The notes under the pieces: generated by a model
Told to the model about the DNA's origin: nothing
The model's database searches: none
What the model saw: only the letters and a program-made list of their open reading frames with translations
Shown: positions 9,573 through 19,837 of the stretch, in pieces
Layout of the letters: every line of letters begins with the position of its first letter
Numbering within the stretch: position 1 is the stretch's first letter
NCBI GenBank assembly: GCA_019448385.1
Contig: JAGTXO010000014.1
Span: 496,001-560,000, forward strand
Source: Diacronema lutheri
Lineage: Eukaryota > Haptophyta > Pavlovophyceae > Pavlovales > Pavlovaceae
Reading direction: 5' to 3'
DNA length: 64,000 bases
Translations under genes and position numbers: made by a program

Positions 9573-9650
9573 CACAAAGTAGAGCCGCTGCCTCGCGATG
9601 AATTCGACGTGCTTGGGCTCGAGCGCCTCGAACGCGAGGCCCTCGGGAGG
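9573..9650 (-). repeat. Partial duplication of the PPOX gene 5' coding sequence
   Basis: About 77 bp are nearly identical to 9451-9524, offset by 122 bp, and translate to the same GLAFEALEPKHVEFIARQRL segment, then diverge into Ala/Gly codons. The copy sits about 40 bp from the end of transposon copy 2. It may be an alternative or former first exon, or a scar of repair at the insertion. Confidence 0.75.
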
Positions 9651-10261
9651 GGCGTACAAGATTGTTGTGTGGGGATATGGGTATGGGGAGACTTCGGCTA
9701 GTATTCGTCCACGATAACCGCCAAAACCTGTGGGTACGCCAGCATGGCTGACGCCCGTCCGGCTGGGCGTGAGCGCTCGCGCTTTCGGCAGCGGCTTGGG
9801 CACGTCCGTCTCGCCGACTTTGCCGCTGGCGACCTCGACCACCGAGCTCATCTCGTCCCGCGTCAACGCGCTGAAAATGACCCAAAAATCTCCTCTGGAC
9901 GAACACTAACCGAGCGCGCGCGTGGCGCGCGCTGGAGCTTCCTAGCTTCTAACAACGCGCTCGAGGGCCGCAACTGGACCACCAATGAACAACTCGGAGG
10001 CCACACACGATGTGCCTGCCACGCGCGACCGCCCGTGCACCGTCTGGTGGTGGTGATCGAGCGCGGACACTGCACGCGGCGGACGTGAAGTCATGAAAGC
10101 GCTGCTTGCGCGTGGCTGGCTCATCGCCAAGCCCAAACAGAGCGGGTACATAGCGCTCAAGGGCCACGACTTGACCACAAATAAACCGCTAGCAGGTCGC
10201 GCGCAACATGCGCTTGCCACGCACAGCCACCCATGCCCGGGAGGCGGCCGAACGTGACAGT

Positions 10262-10726
10262 CTAAACTTCAAAGGGGGCCTCGTCACACTCGGAGTCATT
10301 GCCGCTGAGGGCCGCTCCGCACTCGCACCAGATGTCGCCATTCTCATCGGGCGCAGGCAGCCCCGCGACGAGCATCACGTCGCACGACGGGCAGCAGCGC
10401 GACGACTGAGCTGACGAGACCGGCCTCGAGCGCGATGTCATGCCGCTCGCTTGCAGCGCCATCTCCGCCTCGGCGGACAACGCGCCCGCCTTGACCTTGG
10501 CCCTGGAGATGCGCCCAGTGCGCGATATGACGAGCGCCTTGAGCGTGGCGCTGGTCAGCTTGGTCAGGTCGCCGCCGGCTGCCTCGAGATCGGCCTCCGC
10601 CGCCAGCATGGCCTCGCGGTGCTTGGCCCAGAACTTGGCCGCGGTTGCCGCCTTCTTGGCGGTGTTGCTGATCGCAGCGCCCGCCACCGTCGCCCTCGCG
10701 GCCGTGAACTCGTCGGAGCCGACGAT
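10262..10726 (-). CDS. Transposon ORF2, copy 2
   Basis: Homologue of 4255-4731: AGAAISNTAKKAATAAKFWA, EADLEAAGGDLTKLTSATLK, and a C-terminal zinc ribbon CCPSCDVMLVAGLP...WCECGAAL. Conservation between the two copies at protein level supports past coding use. It follows the shared in-frame TGA with no good ATG. Function unknown; probably dead with the rest of the element. Confidence 0.45.
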   Translation of the reverse strand: MVGSDEFTAARATVAGAAISNTAKKAATAAKFWAKHREAMLAAEADLEAAGGDLTKLTSATLKALVISRTGRISRAKVKAGALSAEAEMALQASGMTSRSRPVSSAQSSRCCPSCDVMLVAGLPAPDENGDIWCECGAALSGNDSECDEAPFEV

Positions 10727-11691
10727 TCAGCCGTACATATTGTTGGCGCGCACGGCCTTGGTGCGGACGATGGCCTCCGTCGGCCGCGGCACCGCTGGCT
10801 GCTGCACGTCGTTGAGCACGCGGTTGAGCGCGAAGATCTTGTCCACGTCGCGCCTGGCCTCTTCGATGGCAAGCTGGGTTGCAGCTGGGTCGTCACCATC
10901 AGCTTCTTCTCAACGGCGTCGCCGAGGACCGTGCCGCCGCCAGACTTGGGCAGCGTTGTCTTCCGCTGCACGTCGCGCCTCACGAGCCATTTTGCCGCAC
11001 GGGTGGGCCCGTACGGCTTGAGGTTGTCCACGAGCGTATTGCGCGGCACCTTGTAGTCCTCCGGCTGCTTCCTGATCTCCGCGAGAGTGAGCGGGTCATG
11101 CTCGTCGGTGATGCGCGCGCACAGCTCGCAGATGTCCGCAAAGGTGTACCCGCTGCGGTACGTTGCCTTGGGCTTGACGACCAGCAGCTCGCCGCGCGAA
11201 ACCGACGCGAGCATCAAGCGCGCCTGCTTGCTGCGGCCGACGACGCTCGGCACCGCCGACTCGACGCGCGCGCCTTGAACCGCTGCTGCAGCACCCTGCC
11301 CGCGTGTGTGGCGCGCCGGCGCGCTCGACACCGCGGTGCGGGCTCGCGCCGAGCGCACCGCTTCCGCCGCCTCGAAAGCGGCGACCTTTGCCTTGAGCGC
11401 CTCGACCTCCCGCGCGAGCGTGTCCGCCTGCTGCGCGCCGACGAGCGCCTGCTGCGTGAAGGCGAAAGAGGCAGCCGGCGTGATCGCGGCCGCGGCCGCC
11501 GCTGCCGGCCGCGTCGACACCGCCGAGCCCGCCGAGCCCGTCGAGCCCCCCGAGCCCGCCGAGCGGCGGTCTCTCGGTGCCGGAGTGACGACGGTGATCG
11601 GCACGGCCCGCTTGGCGGCTGCCTTTGCGCGCGCGGCGCCGCTGAGCACGCCCCCGAACCGCCCGCTCGTCCCGCCCATCACCGTCGGCAT
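10727..11691 (-). pseudogene. Transposase remnant: N-terminal and HTH region, DDE core deleted
   Basis: Read on the minus strand the frame starts MPTVMGGTSGRFGGVLSGAA, then a coiled coil (QQADTLAREVEALKAKVAAF) and a pogo/CENP-B-type DNA-binding region: ADICELCARITDEHDPLTLA, VPRNTLVDNLKPYG and SGGGTVLGDAVEKKL. The last resembles the 'GRPTvLt..EE' strand just before the DDE domain of pogo-like transposases. Immediately after, at about 10,880, it joins the segment that in copy 1 reads LAIEEARRDVDKIFALNRVL, skipping the whole DDE core. The remaining 3' part is in a shifted frame. Both copies end this ORF at the same TGA (here 10,729-10,727). Confidence 0.65.
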
Positions 11692-11835
11692 CTCCCGCCC
11701 AAACTTGGACGAACACTAACCGCGGACGAAAACTAGCCGAAGCCTTCATACTGTTGATGAGTGTTTACAGATTAGGAACTGAAAGTTTTAGCTTTTACCT
11801 CCCCACCCACCCACCCGGTGGCTCGGCGTGCCACG

Positions 11836-14445
11836 ATGGAGGAGCCGAACGCTGACGGCGTGCCACCGGAGATCAAGAGTGCGGGGGCGCGCGCCGGCGC
11901 GTGAGGCGCACGCGCCGCGCGCGGTGCACATGATTCACGCGCGCGCGTGCGCGCTCTTGCTCGCCGCCGCGCTCGCCGCGCAGCGATCATCGACAAGACC
12001 GCGCTCTACGTGTCACGAAATGGGCCTGAGTTTGAGGCCATGATCCTGCGCAACAATGCGGCCAACCCGAAGTTCAGCTTCCTAAAGACGGGCGACCCGT
12101 TCCACGCGCACTACCGCAAGATGGTCGCCTTCAACGGCGGCGGTAGCGGCGCCACGCCGGCCACGAGCGCACCGTCCGCGCCGCCGGATGGCGGCGAGGG
12201 CGCGGTAGACGTGGGCGCGCCCGCGAAGGGCGTCGTCGCCACGAGCGCGCAGATGGCCAAGCCGTCGACGGTCGGCCCGCGCGTCGCGCCACTCGCGTTG
12301 CCCGAGCAGCAGTACCGCGTGCCGCGCCCCGCCGGCCTCTTTCCCGAGGAGGTCGAGACCCTCATGCTCGCCGCGCAGTTCACCGCGCGCAACGGCCGCC
12401 GTTTCCTCGCGCACATCTCTGAGCGCGAGGGCAGCAACGCGCGCTTCGACTTCCTCAGGCCGCAGCACCACCTCTTCGGTTTCTTCACCGCGCTCGTCGA
12501 CGCCTACTCCAAGGTGCTCATGCCCTCGCGCGAGATCCTCGACGCCGTCAAGGCGCACGCGGCTCCGGACGCGCGCGCGTCGCTCTTGCTCCGCCTCCGC
12601 CGGCACGCCGAGTGGCTGGCGGTCGAGGAGCGCAAGCGCGTCGAGAAGCAGGACGCGGAGGACGCGGAGCGGATGCAGCAGCTGAGCATCGACTGGCACG
12701 ACTTTGTCGTCGTCGAGACCATCACCTTTGACGACGACGACGACGACGAGCAGATGCCCGCCGCGTCGCGCCTCGAGCCGAGCGCGCAGCCGGCTGCCGA
12801 GCCGGCGCGCCACGCGAGCGCCGCGCAGCCGGACGCGCGCGAGGCGGCGGCGGCGCAGCATGCCGAGCCGGCCGAGCTCGAGCTCGTCGACCTGGGCACG
12901 GGCGTGCCCGAGCCCGAGATGAAGATCCGCACAGACTACGTGCGGCCGGCCGCACGGCCGTCGGGCGCGCCGCAGACGGCCATTGACCCGATCTCGGGCA
13001 AGGAGGTGCCGCTCTCGCAGATCGGCGAGCACGTGCGCATCTCTTTGCTCGACCCGCAGTGGAAGGAGCAGAAGCAGCTTGCAGCCGAGAAGAACAAGGA
13101 GTCGAACGTCGCGCGCGGCGACGAGGTCTTCGCGAACATTGCGCGCTTCGCGAAGCGGCGGACCGACATCTTCGGCGAGGAGGAGGGCGCGATCGGCGAG
13201 GTGCTCGAGCGAGACAAGGCGGAGCGCGAGAAGGCGGCGAAGGAGCGCGTGATCTGGGACGGACATGCTGAGTCCATCGCGCACGCGGCCACGCTCGCGC
13301 AGTCGAAACTCTTGAACGCCGTGGGCGTCGCCAACGCGCTCGCGCGCGAGACCGAGCCAACAGGTGCGCGCGCGCACCGCCGCACGCAGGCGGCTTGCGC
13401 CGCGCCGCACAGCACACCGCCGTTCCGCTGGGCGCCCGCGCCATGCCGCCCGCGGCCATGAATGCGGTGCTCCGCGCCACCCGCTGCTTGTTCGGCCGCC
13501 GCTCCGCCCGGCCGCGCGCCGCCCCTAAACGCGCTCTCGCACGCGCTGCGCCCGCGCCCTCGTGCCGCCGGCGTGCGCAGGCGGCGGCCCGCAGAGCGGG
13601 CCGCTCATCGGGCCGGCGATGGTGCCGCCTGGGCCCGCGCAGCCGCCCGCGCCTCCTGGTTTGCCGCTACGACCGCCGCTTCCGGTACCGCCCATGCCTC
13701 CGCCGCCTGGCGCGGTCCCGCCTCCTCCCGCGGGCTTTGGCCCGCCGCCCGCCGGCCTGCCGCCGGGCTTTGCGCCGCTCGGCCCGCCGTCGGGCTTTGC
13801 CGCCGCGCCGCCCGCACCGCCGGGCTTTGGCCCCCCGCCCGCGAGCATGCCGCCGCCGCCCAGCCGGCCGCCCGGTATGCTGCCGCCGCCGCCCATCCCG
13901 CCACCACCTGGCGCGCTCGCGCCAGCTTTCCCGCCCGTCAGCGCGCCGCCTGCGCCGGTTGAGCAAATGGCCAAGCGGCAGAGGACGGGCGACGTGCGCG
14001 CCCTTGTGCCGGAGGAGGCCTTTTTGCAAGAGCCGGCCAACGACCGCGAGATTTGCCTACGTGTGCAGGTGCGCGCACCCAGCGAACACCCCTCCTACCC
14101 GTCCCAACACACACACACACGCGCGCGCGTCAACGCCACTCCCTTCCTCCCCCTCCCCATCCTGCGGCCGCGCCACCCGATTCGCGCGCCAAGGTGCCGA
14201 CGGACGCGAGCAAAGCCGAGTGGAAGCTCGAGGGGCAAGTGCTCTCTGTCTCGCTGCACGTGCGCGAGAGCGTCGGCGCGCTCAAGGAGCGGCTGCGCGA
14301 CGTGCTCGGCGGCATGCCGACGAACAAGCAGCAGCTCGGCTGCGCGGGTGTCCCACTCCTCAAGGACAAGGATACCCTCGCCGCGTACAACTTGATGGAC
14401 GGCGAGGAGCTCACGCTCAAAGTGAAGGTGCGCGGCGGCCGGTGA
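11836..14445 (+). CDS. SF3A1: Splicing factor 3A subunit 1 (SF3a120/Prp21)
   Basis: A nuclear component of the U2 snRNP that helps bind the branch site. Four exons: 11836-11878, 11984-13363, 13581-14068 and 14194-14445, predicting 720 residues. Intron phases restore the family sequence: PPEIK-T-IIDKTALYVSRNG (first SURP), QPTG-G and LRVQ-VPTDASKAEWKLEGQ. Domains in order: SURP1 (RNGPEFEAMILRNNAANPKF), SURP2 (FTARNGRRFLAHISEREGSN), the PRP21 region with an acidic DDDDDDE run, a SAP114-like charged segment (RTDIFGEEEGAIGEV), a Pro/Gly-rich linker in exon 3, and a C-terminal ubiquitin-like domain ending KVKVRGGR. Introns are 105, 217 and 125 nt with GTGCG donors. The first two residues before exon 1 could be extended; the rest is firm. 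Confidence 0.94.
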
Positions 14446-14563
14446 AGGATGACACTCAATCGAGCGCACCGTCACTGTAGAGTCTCACATCAGCGGACGT
14501 AGGCGCACCGCTGACCGCAAGTTGCAAATGCCACTCACGTTACGCCGTCACAAAACCAATTTG

Positions 14564-14588
14564 CCCCCCCCCCCCCCCCCCCCCCCCC
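14564..14588 (+). repeat. Poly(C) tract, 25 nt
   Basis: An uninterrupted C run in the 207-bp gap between the convergent 3' ends of SF3A1 and PCCA. One of five such poly(C/G) tracts in the window. Nothing else was recognised in this gap. Confidence 0.9.
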
Positions 14589-14652
14589 TCGCGGACCGTG
14601 ACTGCAGCGCGGTACCTGCCCCCAGGCATGCGCGCACGCAGCGCCGGGCCGA

Positions 14653-17338
14653 TCATGCGGAGGCGGCCGCAGCCTCCGGCGCCTCAAACTCAAGGATGAT
14701 GTCATCGACGGCGAGCGTGTCGCCCGGCGACTTTGCGAGATCGCTTACGACCGCATCGCATGGCGCGCGCAAGATGTTTTGCATCTTCATCGCCTCGACG
14801 ACGGCGAGCTCCTGAGAGCGGGGCGAGCCGCGTGCCACGGAGTGCGAGGAGGCGCGCGCTCAGCGCGCCGCGCGGCCGCGCGGCCGCGCGCCCACCTCGC
14901 GGCCCGGCGCCGCCGGTCGCCGGTCGCACAAATTTGCAAATCGGCGCGCGCACCTGCCCCATTACAACCTTGTCGCCCTTGGCGACGGCGAGGGAGAGAA
15001 GGACGCCGGGCATCGGGCTGACGAGGCAGTTGGCCAGGCTGCTCTCAACGGGCTCGGGCATGTACTGGGCGAGGTGCGCCTGCGTGCGCCGGATGGGGCG
15101 GGGCGGGGCGGGGCGGGGCGGGGCGGGGCGGGGCGGGGCGGGGCGGGGCGGGGCGGGGCGGGGCGGGGCGGGGACGTCACGCGGGTGCAGGGGCAGTGCC
15201 GGCGTGAGGTGCACCAAGGCTGTGCCAACGAGCAAGTGTCCGTCGCATGCCGTTCTTGACGGCGGCCTTGCCCGGCCGCGCCCGCCCTCCTTGCGTGCGC
15301 CCATGAGGCGGCGCAAGCGGCGCGCGGACGATGGCGGCGAGCGGCATCGCGCTGGGCCGGCGCGCATTGCGCCGTCCGGCGCTCCACCGCGCCACGCACC
15401 GCGCCCACGCACCTGCTCAGGCGACAGAGCACCCACAGTGAACTTGGTCCCATTGTACTGAAAGACTGCGGACAGCAGACCTCGGTCAATCACCTGCACG
15501 TCGAGCGCCCTGCGCGAACCGTCGTCCGCGTGCGCGAGCGCGCGGAAGACGGACGACGAGCCGAGGCCCCACTGCCGGACGGCGAGCGACCGTCGCCAGC
15601 CATCGGCGCCCGCGACATCGAGCACAGCCGGCGACGCGCCCGGCGAGACCGTCACGCGGTGCGACGAGCCGAGGAGCGTCAAGACGAGGGGCAGGGCGGC
15701 GGGCGCGGCGTCGTGCGCGGCCGTCGCGAGGTCCGCAAGTTTCCACTGCACCGCGCCCGCGACGGCGAGCAGGTCGCGCTGCTGCGAGTCGGACGGCTTG
15801 TACCCAGTATACCCGCCTTTTGAGATGAATTCGTGCTCAATCAATTTCGTGTCGATGGCGCCGGAGAGGAAGCGTGGGTGGTCCATCATCTCGCGCAAAA
15901 AGTTGACGTTGTGCGCGAGCCCGTCGATCACGTACGTGTCGAGCGCGACGCGCATGAGCGAGATGGCCGCCGCGCGGTCGGCGCCGTGCGTGATCAACTT
16001 TGAAATCATCGGGTCGTAATGCATCGTGATGTCTGCCCACTCGCGCACGCCCGAGTCGCAGCGGACGAGGCCGCTCGCCGCAACGGCCGGCTCGGTCTCC
16101 TCGAGCGAGAGCCGCACCCCCTCCGTCGTCGGCTCGACGTACTTCTCCAGCCGGCCCGTCGACGGCAAGAAGCCGCGCAACGGGTCCTCGGCGTACACGC
16201 GCGACTCGAGCGCCCAGCCGCGGATCGTCACCTGGTCCTGCGTGAAGGCAAGGGGCTGGCCCTCGGCGACGCGGATCATCTGCTCGACAAGGTCGAGCCC
16301 CGACACCAGCTCCGTCACCGGATGCTCGACCTGCAGCCGCGTGTTCATCTCGAGGAAGTAGTGCTGACGATGCTTGTCGACGAGGAACTCGACCGTGCCA
16401 GCTGAGTGGTACCCGACCTTTGCGGCGAGCGCGACGGCCTGCTCGCCCATCCGCTTGCGCACTTCGGGCGTGATGAACGGGCTCGGCGCCTCCTCGAGCA
16501 CTTTCTGATTCCGCCGCTGGATCGAGCACTCGCGCTCGGGCAAATAGACGATGTTGCCATGCTTGTCCGCAATGAGTTGGATCTCAATGTGCCGCGGCTC
16601 CTCGATGAACTTCTCGACGAAGAGGCGGTCGTCGCCAAACGAGGCCTTGGCCTCCTCGCGGCTCATCCGGTACCCCTCCACCGCCTCCTTGTCGTTGTAC
16701 GCGATCCGCATCCCCTTGCCACCGCCGCCCGCCGACGCCTTGATCATGACGGGGTAGCCAATCTCGTTCGCGACGCGCAGGATCTCGTCCTGCGTGTCGA
16801 GGATGCCGATGAAGCCGGGGATGCAGTGCACGCCGGCGTCGCGCGCAATTAGCTTTGACTGGATCTTGTCGCCCATCGCCTCGATCGCGTGCACGCTCGG
16901 CCCGATGAATTCGATGCCGTCGGCCTCGCACGCTGCTGCAAACTTGGAGTTCTCCGAGAGGAAGCCGTAGCCGGGGTGGACGGCCTCGGCGCCCGTGTCG
17001 CGGATCGCCTGCAAAATGTTTGGTACGTTCAAGTAGCTCTTCGACGAGAGCGTCGGCCCCACGCAGATCGACTCGTCCGCCATCGACACGTGCTTTGCGT
17101 GCCGGTCAGCCTCGGAGAAGATCGCGACCGTCTTGATCCCGAGCTTGCGCGCGGTGTGCGACACGCGGCAGGAGATCTCACCACGGTTGGCAATCAGAAT
17201 CTTCTTGATCGCGCGCCGCACCACGCCCGGCCGCGCCGCCATGTCCAAAGGCCCGCTCGCGCTCCGCGCAAATCCGCGCGCGACTCGGGCCGAGCCTCTC
17301 AAGACGCGCGTTGTGGCTGTCGCACCAAGGCCAATCAT
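14653..17338 (-). CDS. PCCA: Propionyl-CoA carboxylase alpha subunit (mitochondrial)
   Basis: Biotin carboxylase plus biotin carrier subunit; with PCCB it converts propionyl-CoA to methylmalonyl-CoA. Exons: 17338-15413, 15079-14954 and 14811-14653; 736 residues, like the human ~728. The Arg/Ala-rich start ([20 protein letters not shown]) is a mitochondrial presequence. Biotin carboxylase motifs: [45 protein letters not shown] (ATP-grasp loop), [16 protein letters not shown]. The PCCA-type BT domain lies around 15,800-15,420, and the carrier ends with VVEAMKMQN, whose Lys takes biotin, exactly PCCA-like. Intron 1 (15412-15080) is 333 nt, a multiple of three, stop-free and contains a CCCCG repeat; intron 2 (14953-14812) is 142 nt. 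Confidence 0.93.
15095..15173 (+). repeat. (GGGGC)n pentanucleotide repeat, ~16 units, in PCCA intron 1
   Basis: About 79 bp of perfect GGGGC units (CCCCG on the transcribed strand) just upstream of the intron's acceptor, where it acts as a C-rich polypyrimidine stretch. The plus strand has strong G-quadruplex potential. If retained it would encode a Pro/Arg/Ala repeat in frame with PCCA. Confidence 0.95.
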
Positions 17339-17363
17339 GGGCGCCGAACCTTTGCAAAACGCC

Positions 17364-17372
17364 TTTTTAAAA
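17364..17372. promoter_or_regulatory. TTTTTAAAA box between divergent PCCA and SUMF2-like genes
   Basis: The only AT-rich motif in the 62-bp gap between the two divergent start codons (17338 minus, 17401 plus). Near-palindromic, so it can be read as TTTAAAA-type TATA element from either side. Similar boxes occur in other divergent gaps here (19804, 63010). Confidence 0.45.
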
Positions 17373-17400
17373 GGGCGGCCGCTGGCGGCGCGCGCAAATA

Positions 17401-18621
17401 ATGGCGCGCTGGACCGGCGCAAACGGCGCGGGACGCGTGCCGCGGCTCGCGCTGCTCGCGCTCGCGACGTTGACGCTTGCGGACAACGAGCGGAGGGATC
17501 CGCCGATCAATGGACTGCTCTCGCCGCTCGTGCCCATCCGCGGTGGCAGCTTTCTCTACGGCTCGACCGGCGTCGGCGACGGGGAGGACGTCGACGATGC
17601 GAGCGCGCGCGCGCCGCTGCGCGACGGCTCCAAGCCAGCGCGGCGGCAGCGCGTGCAGCCCTTCTCGATCGAGGATGCGGCCGTCACCAATGCACAGTTC
17701 CGCGCCTTCGTGCGCGCCACAGGCTACAAGACCGACGCGGAGAGGTTCCGATGGTCCTTTGCGCTCGCCCCCTTCCTCGACGCCGAGACGCTCGCGCGCG
17801 CGGACGCAGACGGCGGGCTCGGCCGGCTGCGCGACGCGCCGCACTGGGTGGGCGTTGCAGGCGCCTACTGGCGCCAGCCCGAGGGCCCACGCTCCTCCAT
17901 CCGCGGCCGCGAGGACCACCCTGTCGTGCACGCGTCCTACAACGACGCGCTCGCGTTCTGCACGTGGGCGGGCCGGCGGCTGCCGACCGAGCTCGAATGG
18001 GAGTTCGCGGCGCGCGGGCGGATCAACGATGAGCCGTTCCCGTGGGGCGGCGACGAGGACGGCGGCACGCTCAACGGTTGGCAGGGCCCCTTTCCCGACG
18101 GGAACACGCGCGCGGACGGGTACGCGGGCACGTGCCCCGCTCGCGCGTACGCGCCCAACGCGTACGGGCTGTACAACACGGTGGGCAACGTGTGGGAGTG
18201 GGCGAGCGGCGGCGACGACAAGAAGCGGCCGCTGCGCGGCGGCTCGTTCGTCGACTCGGTCGACGGCCGCACCAACCACCCGCTGCGTGTCTCGACGCGC
18301 ATGGACAATGCGGCGGACAGTGGCAGTTTCAATATTGGCTTCCGCTGCGCGGCGGGCGAGGCGCAAAACCTGCCGCCTACCGAGGGGTTCGACCAGGCGA
18401 CGCTCTCGCGGATCGCGGACGAGCAGGGCATCGACGGACTCACCAAATACCTCGCTGCGCGCGGCAAGCGCGCCGACGTGCTCACCGCAGGCGAGGCGCG
18501 TCAGGCGCTCCTCAAGAAGCGTGAGAGGCTCGTCGCGCAGCAGGCCGCGGCGGCGCGCGCGGCGCGCGGCGGTGGCGAGGACGGCGGCGGCGACGTCGAA
18601 GAAGAGCGGGACGAGCTGTGA
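17401..18621 (+). CDS. SUMF2-like (formylglycine-generating-enzyme fold) ER protein
   Basis: 406 residues, one exon. A hydrophobic leader ([15 protein letters not shown]) and a C-terminal RDEL point to the ER lumen. The sulfatase-modifying-factor fold is clear: [79 protein letters not shown] and [12 protein letters not shown]. In true FGE (SUMF1) the segment after 'GGS' carries the two active-site cysteines; here it reads [12 protein letters not shown]...RVSTRM, with no Cys, as in the paralogue SUMF2. It is therefore predicted not to make formylglycine itself; a regulatory or other role is inferred. A C-terminal extension of ~65 residues ([20 protein letters not shown], then an Arg/Ala helix and acidic stretch) is additional. 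Confidence 0.88.
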   Translation: MARWTGANGAGRVPRLALLALATLTLADNERRDPPINGLLSPLVPIRGGSFLYGSTGVGDGEDVDDASARAPLRDGSKPARRQRVQPFSIEDAAVTNAQFRAFVRATGYKTDAERFRWSFALAPFLDAETLARADADGGLGRLRDAPHWVGVAGAYWRQPEGPRSSIRGREDHPVVHASYNDALAFCTWAGRRLPTELEWEFAARGRINDEPFPWGGDEDGGTLNGWQGPFPDGNTRADGYAGTCPARAYAPNAYGLYNTVGNVWEWASGGDDKKRPLRGGSFVDSVDGRTNHPLRVSTRMDNAADSGSFNIGFRCAAGEAQNLPPTEGFDQATLSRIADEQGIDGLTKYLAARGKRADVLTAGEARQALLKKRERLVAQQAAAARAARGGGEDGGGDVEEERDEL

Positions 18622-18653
18622 TCGCGCGGCTTTGGGAGGGCCACTGGCCCATT

Positions 18654-19748
18654 TCAGCTGCGTGGCGCCTGATCTGCGACGCACGCCGCACATTCAAAGC
18701 GGTCGACCACAATCTTGCCCACACACGCGCACGCCCTGATGCGCTCAAGCCCCAGGGCGTGCACGTCGCCGATCGCAATCGTCGAGTCGACGACCGTGGC
18801 GATTGTGCCGGCGGCCACGAGCTCGATCGCCTCGCGCACATCGTCGAGCGTCGCGCCGACCGAGCCAACGACGGTCTGCTCGCACACGATGAGCGGGATC
18901 GGGTGGCAGCGGAAGTCGTGCGCCTCGCCCTGCGCATACCCGACGAGCACGAGCCGACCGCGCTTGCCCAGCGCGCCGCCAAACCCGACGCACGCGCCCA
19001 TCGTCTCGCGCCGTCCGACGCACTCGAAGATCACGTCCGCGCCGCACCCGCCCGTCGAGGCGCGCACGGCGGCCGCGACGGTCGTTGCGTCCGTGCCGTC
19101 CACAAGGACGTGCGCGCCGAGCTCCGAGGCTTTGCGCAGGTGCGCCTGCTGCCGAGCGACGGCGATCACCGTGCAGCCGCGCGCACGCGCAAGCTGGACG
19201 AGGGAGTGACCGACGCCGTTGCAGCCGTACACGCACACCGTCTCGCCGGCGGCGAGGCCGCCGGCGCGCTTGGCGGCATGGACGGCGGTGCTCACGCCGC
19301 AGCCAATGGGCGCCGCGTGCGCGAATGTGAGCGACGGTGGCAGCGGCAGCGCGTTGCGCGCGGGCACCGCGATGAAGCGCGCAAGGCCGCCGTCCGACAC
19401 GAACCCAAACTGCGCGGCCACGTCGCCGCAGAGCTGCTCGTCGCCCGCGGCGCAGAAGGTGCACTTGGCGCAGCCAGCATAGTAGTAAACGAGCACCCGT
19501 TCGCCCACGCGTGCGGCGTCGATGCCTTCGCCCACCGACACGATCACGCCCGCGGCCTCGTGGCCGAGCGTGATGGGCGCCACGCCCAGCTGCAATGTGC
19601 CGTCGGCAAAGTGGAGCTCCGTGTGGCAGAGAGCGGCCGCGCGCACCTCGACGACGACGCCGCCGGGTGAGGCGGACGGCGTGCGTACACGCTCGACGCG
19701 CACGTCCCCCTTGCCATGGTAGCGCACGGCCGCCATGAACGCCTCCAT
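18654..19748 (-). CDS. Zinc-dependent alcohol dehydrogenase (MDR family)
   Basis: 364 residues, single exon, start MEAFMAAVRYHGKG. Medium-chain dehydrogenase features in order: AALCHTELHFADG (catalytic zinc Cys), TLGHEAAGVIVSVGEGID (GHE with zinc His), structural-zinc cluster CAKCTFCAAGDEQLC, and Rossmann loop VYGCNGVGHSLVQLARARG. The end ADVIFECVGRRETMGACV and RGRLVLVGYAQGEA are family-typical. Oxidises an alcohol or reduces an aldehyde with NAD(P); the substrate is not evident. Divergent from the dioxygenase gene, with an unusually AT-rich 89-bp gap. Confidence 0.9.
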   Translation of the reverse strand: MEAFMAAVRYHGKGDVRVERVRTPSASPGGVVVEVRAAALCHTELHFADGTLQLGVAPITLGHEAAGVIVSVGEGIDAARVGERVLVYYYAGCAKCTFCAAGDEQLCGDVAAQFGFVSDGGLARFIAVPARNALPLPPSLTFAHAAPIGCGVSTAVHAAKRAGGLAAGETVCVYGCNGVGHSLVQLARARGCTVIAVARQQAHLRKASELGAHVLVDGTDATTVAAAVRASTGGCGADVIFECVGRRETMGACVGFGGALGKRGRLVLVGYAQGEAHDFRCHPIPLIVCEQTVVGSVGATLDDVREAIELVAAGTIATVVDSTIAIGDVHALGLERIRACACVGKIVVDRFECAACVADQAPRS

Positions 19749-19837
19749 CGTTGATGGAAGAGCAACGATGCTGAGAATGAATAATAGCATCGAATGAGAA
19801 ATTCTTTTTAAGCATTCTACTTTTGGTCTTTGGGGGG
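19749..19837. promoter_or_regulatory. AT-rich bidirectional promoter region
   Basis: The gap between the divergent start codons is markedly AT-rich for this genome, with CTTTTTAAG at 19804-19812 as the likely TATA-like element and a short inverted repeat (ATGCT...AGCAT) around 19,769-19,791. Confidence 0.4.

Larger units (their letters stand above)
9690..11745 (-). mobile_element. Pogo/Tc1-like DNA transposon copy 2 (inverted, internally deleted)
   Basis: A ~2.05-kb element inverted relative to copy 1. Its ends are CTTCGGCTAGTATTCGTCC (from 9690) and, inverted at 11,725-11,745, CTTCGGCTAGTTTTCGTCC. Subterminal sequence 9690-9870 and 10,130-10,260 is homologous to 5345-4845 of copy 1. The inner bases of the terminal repeats differ between copies (GGCCC versus CGTCC), so these are two subfamilies or diverged copies. 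It keeps the N-terminal half of the transposase that copy 1 lacks. Confidence 0.8.
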
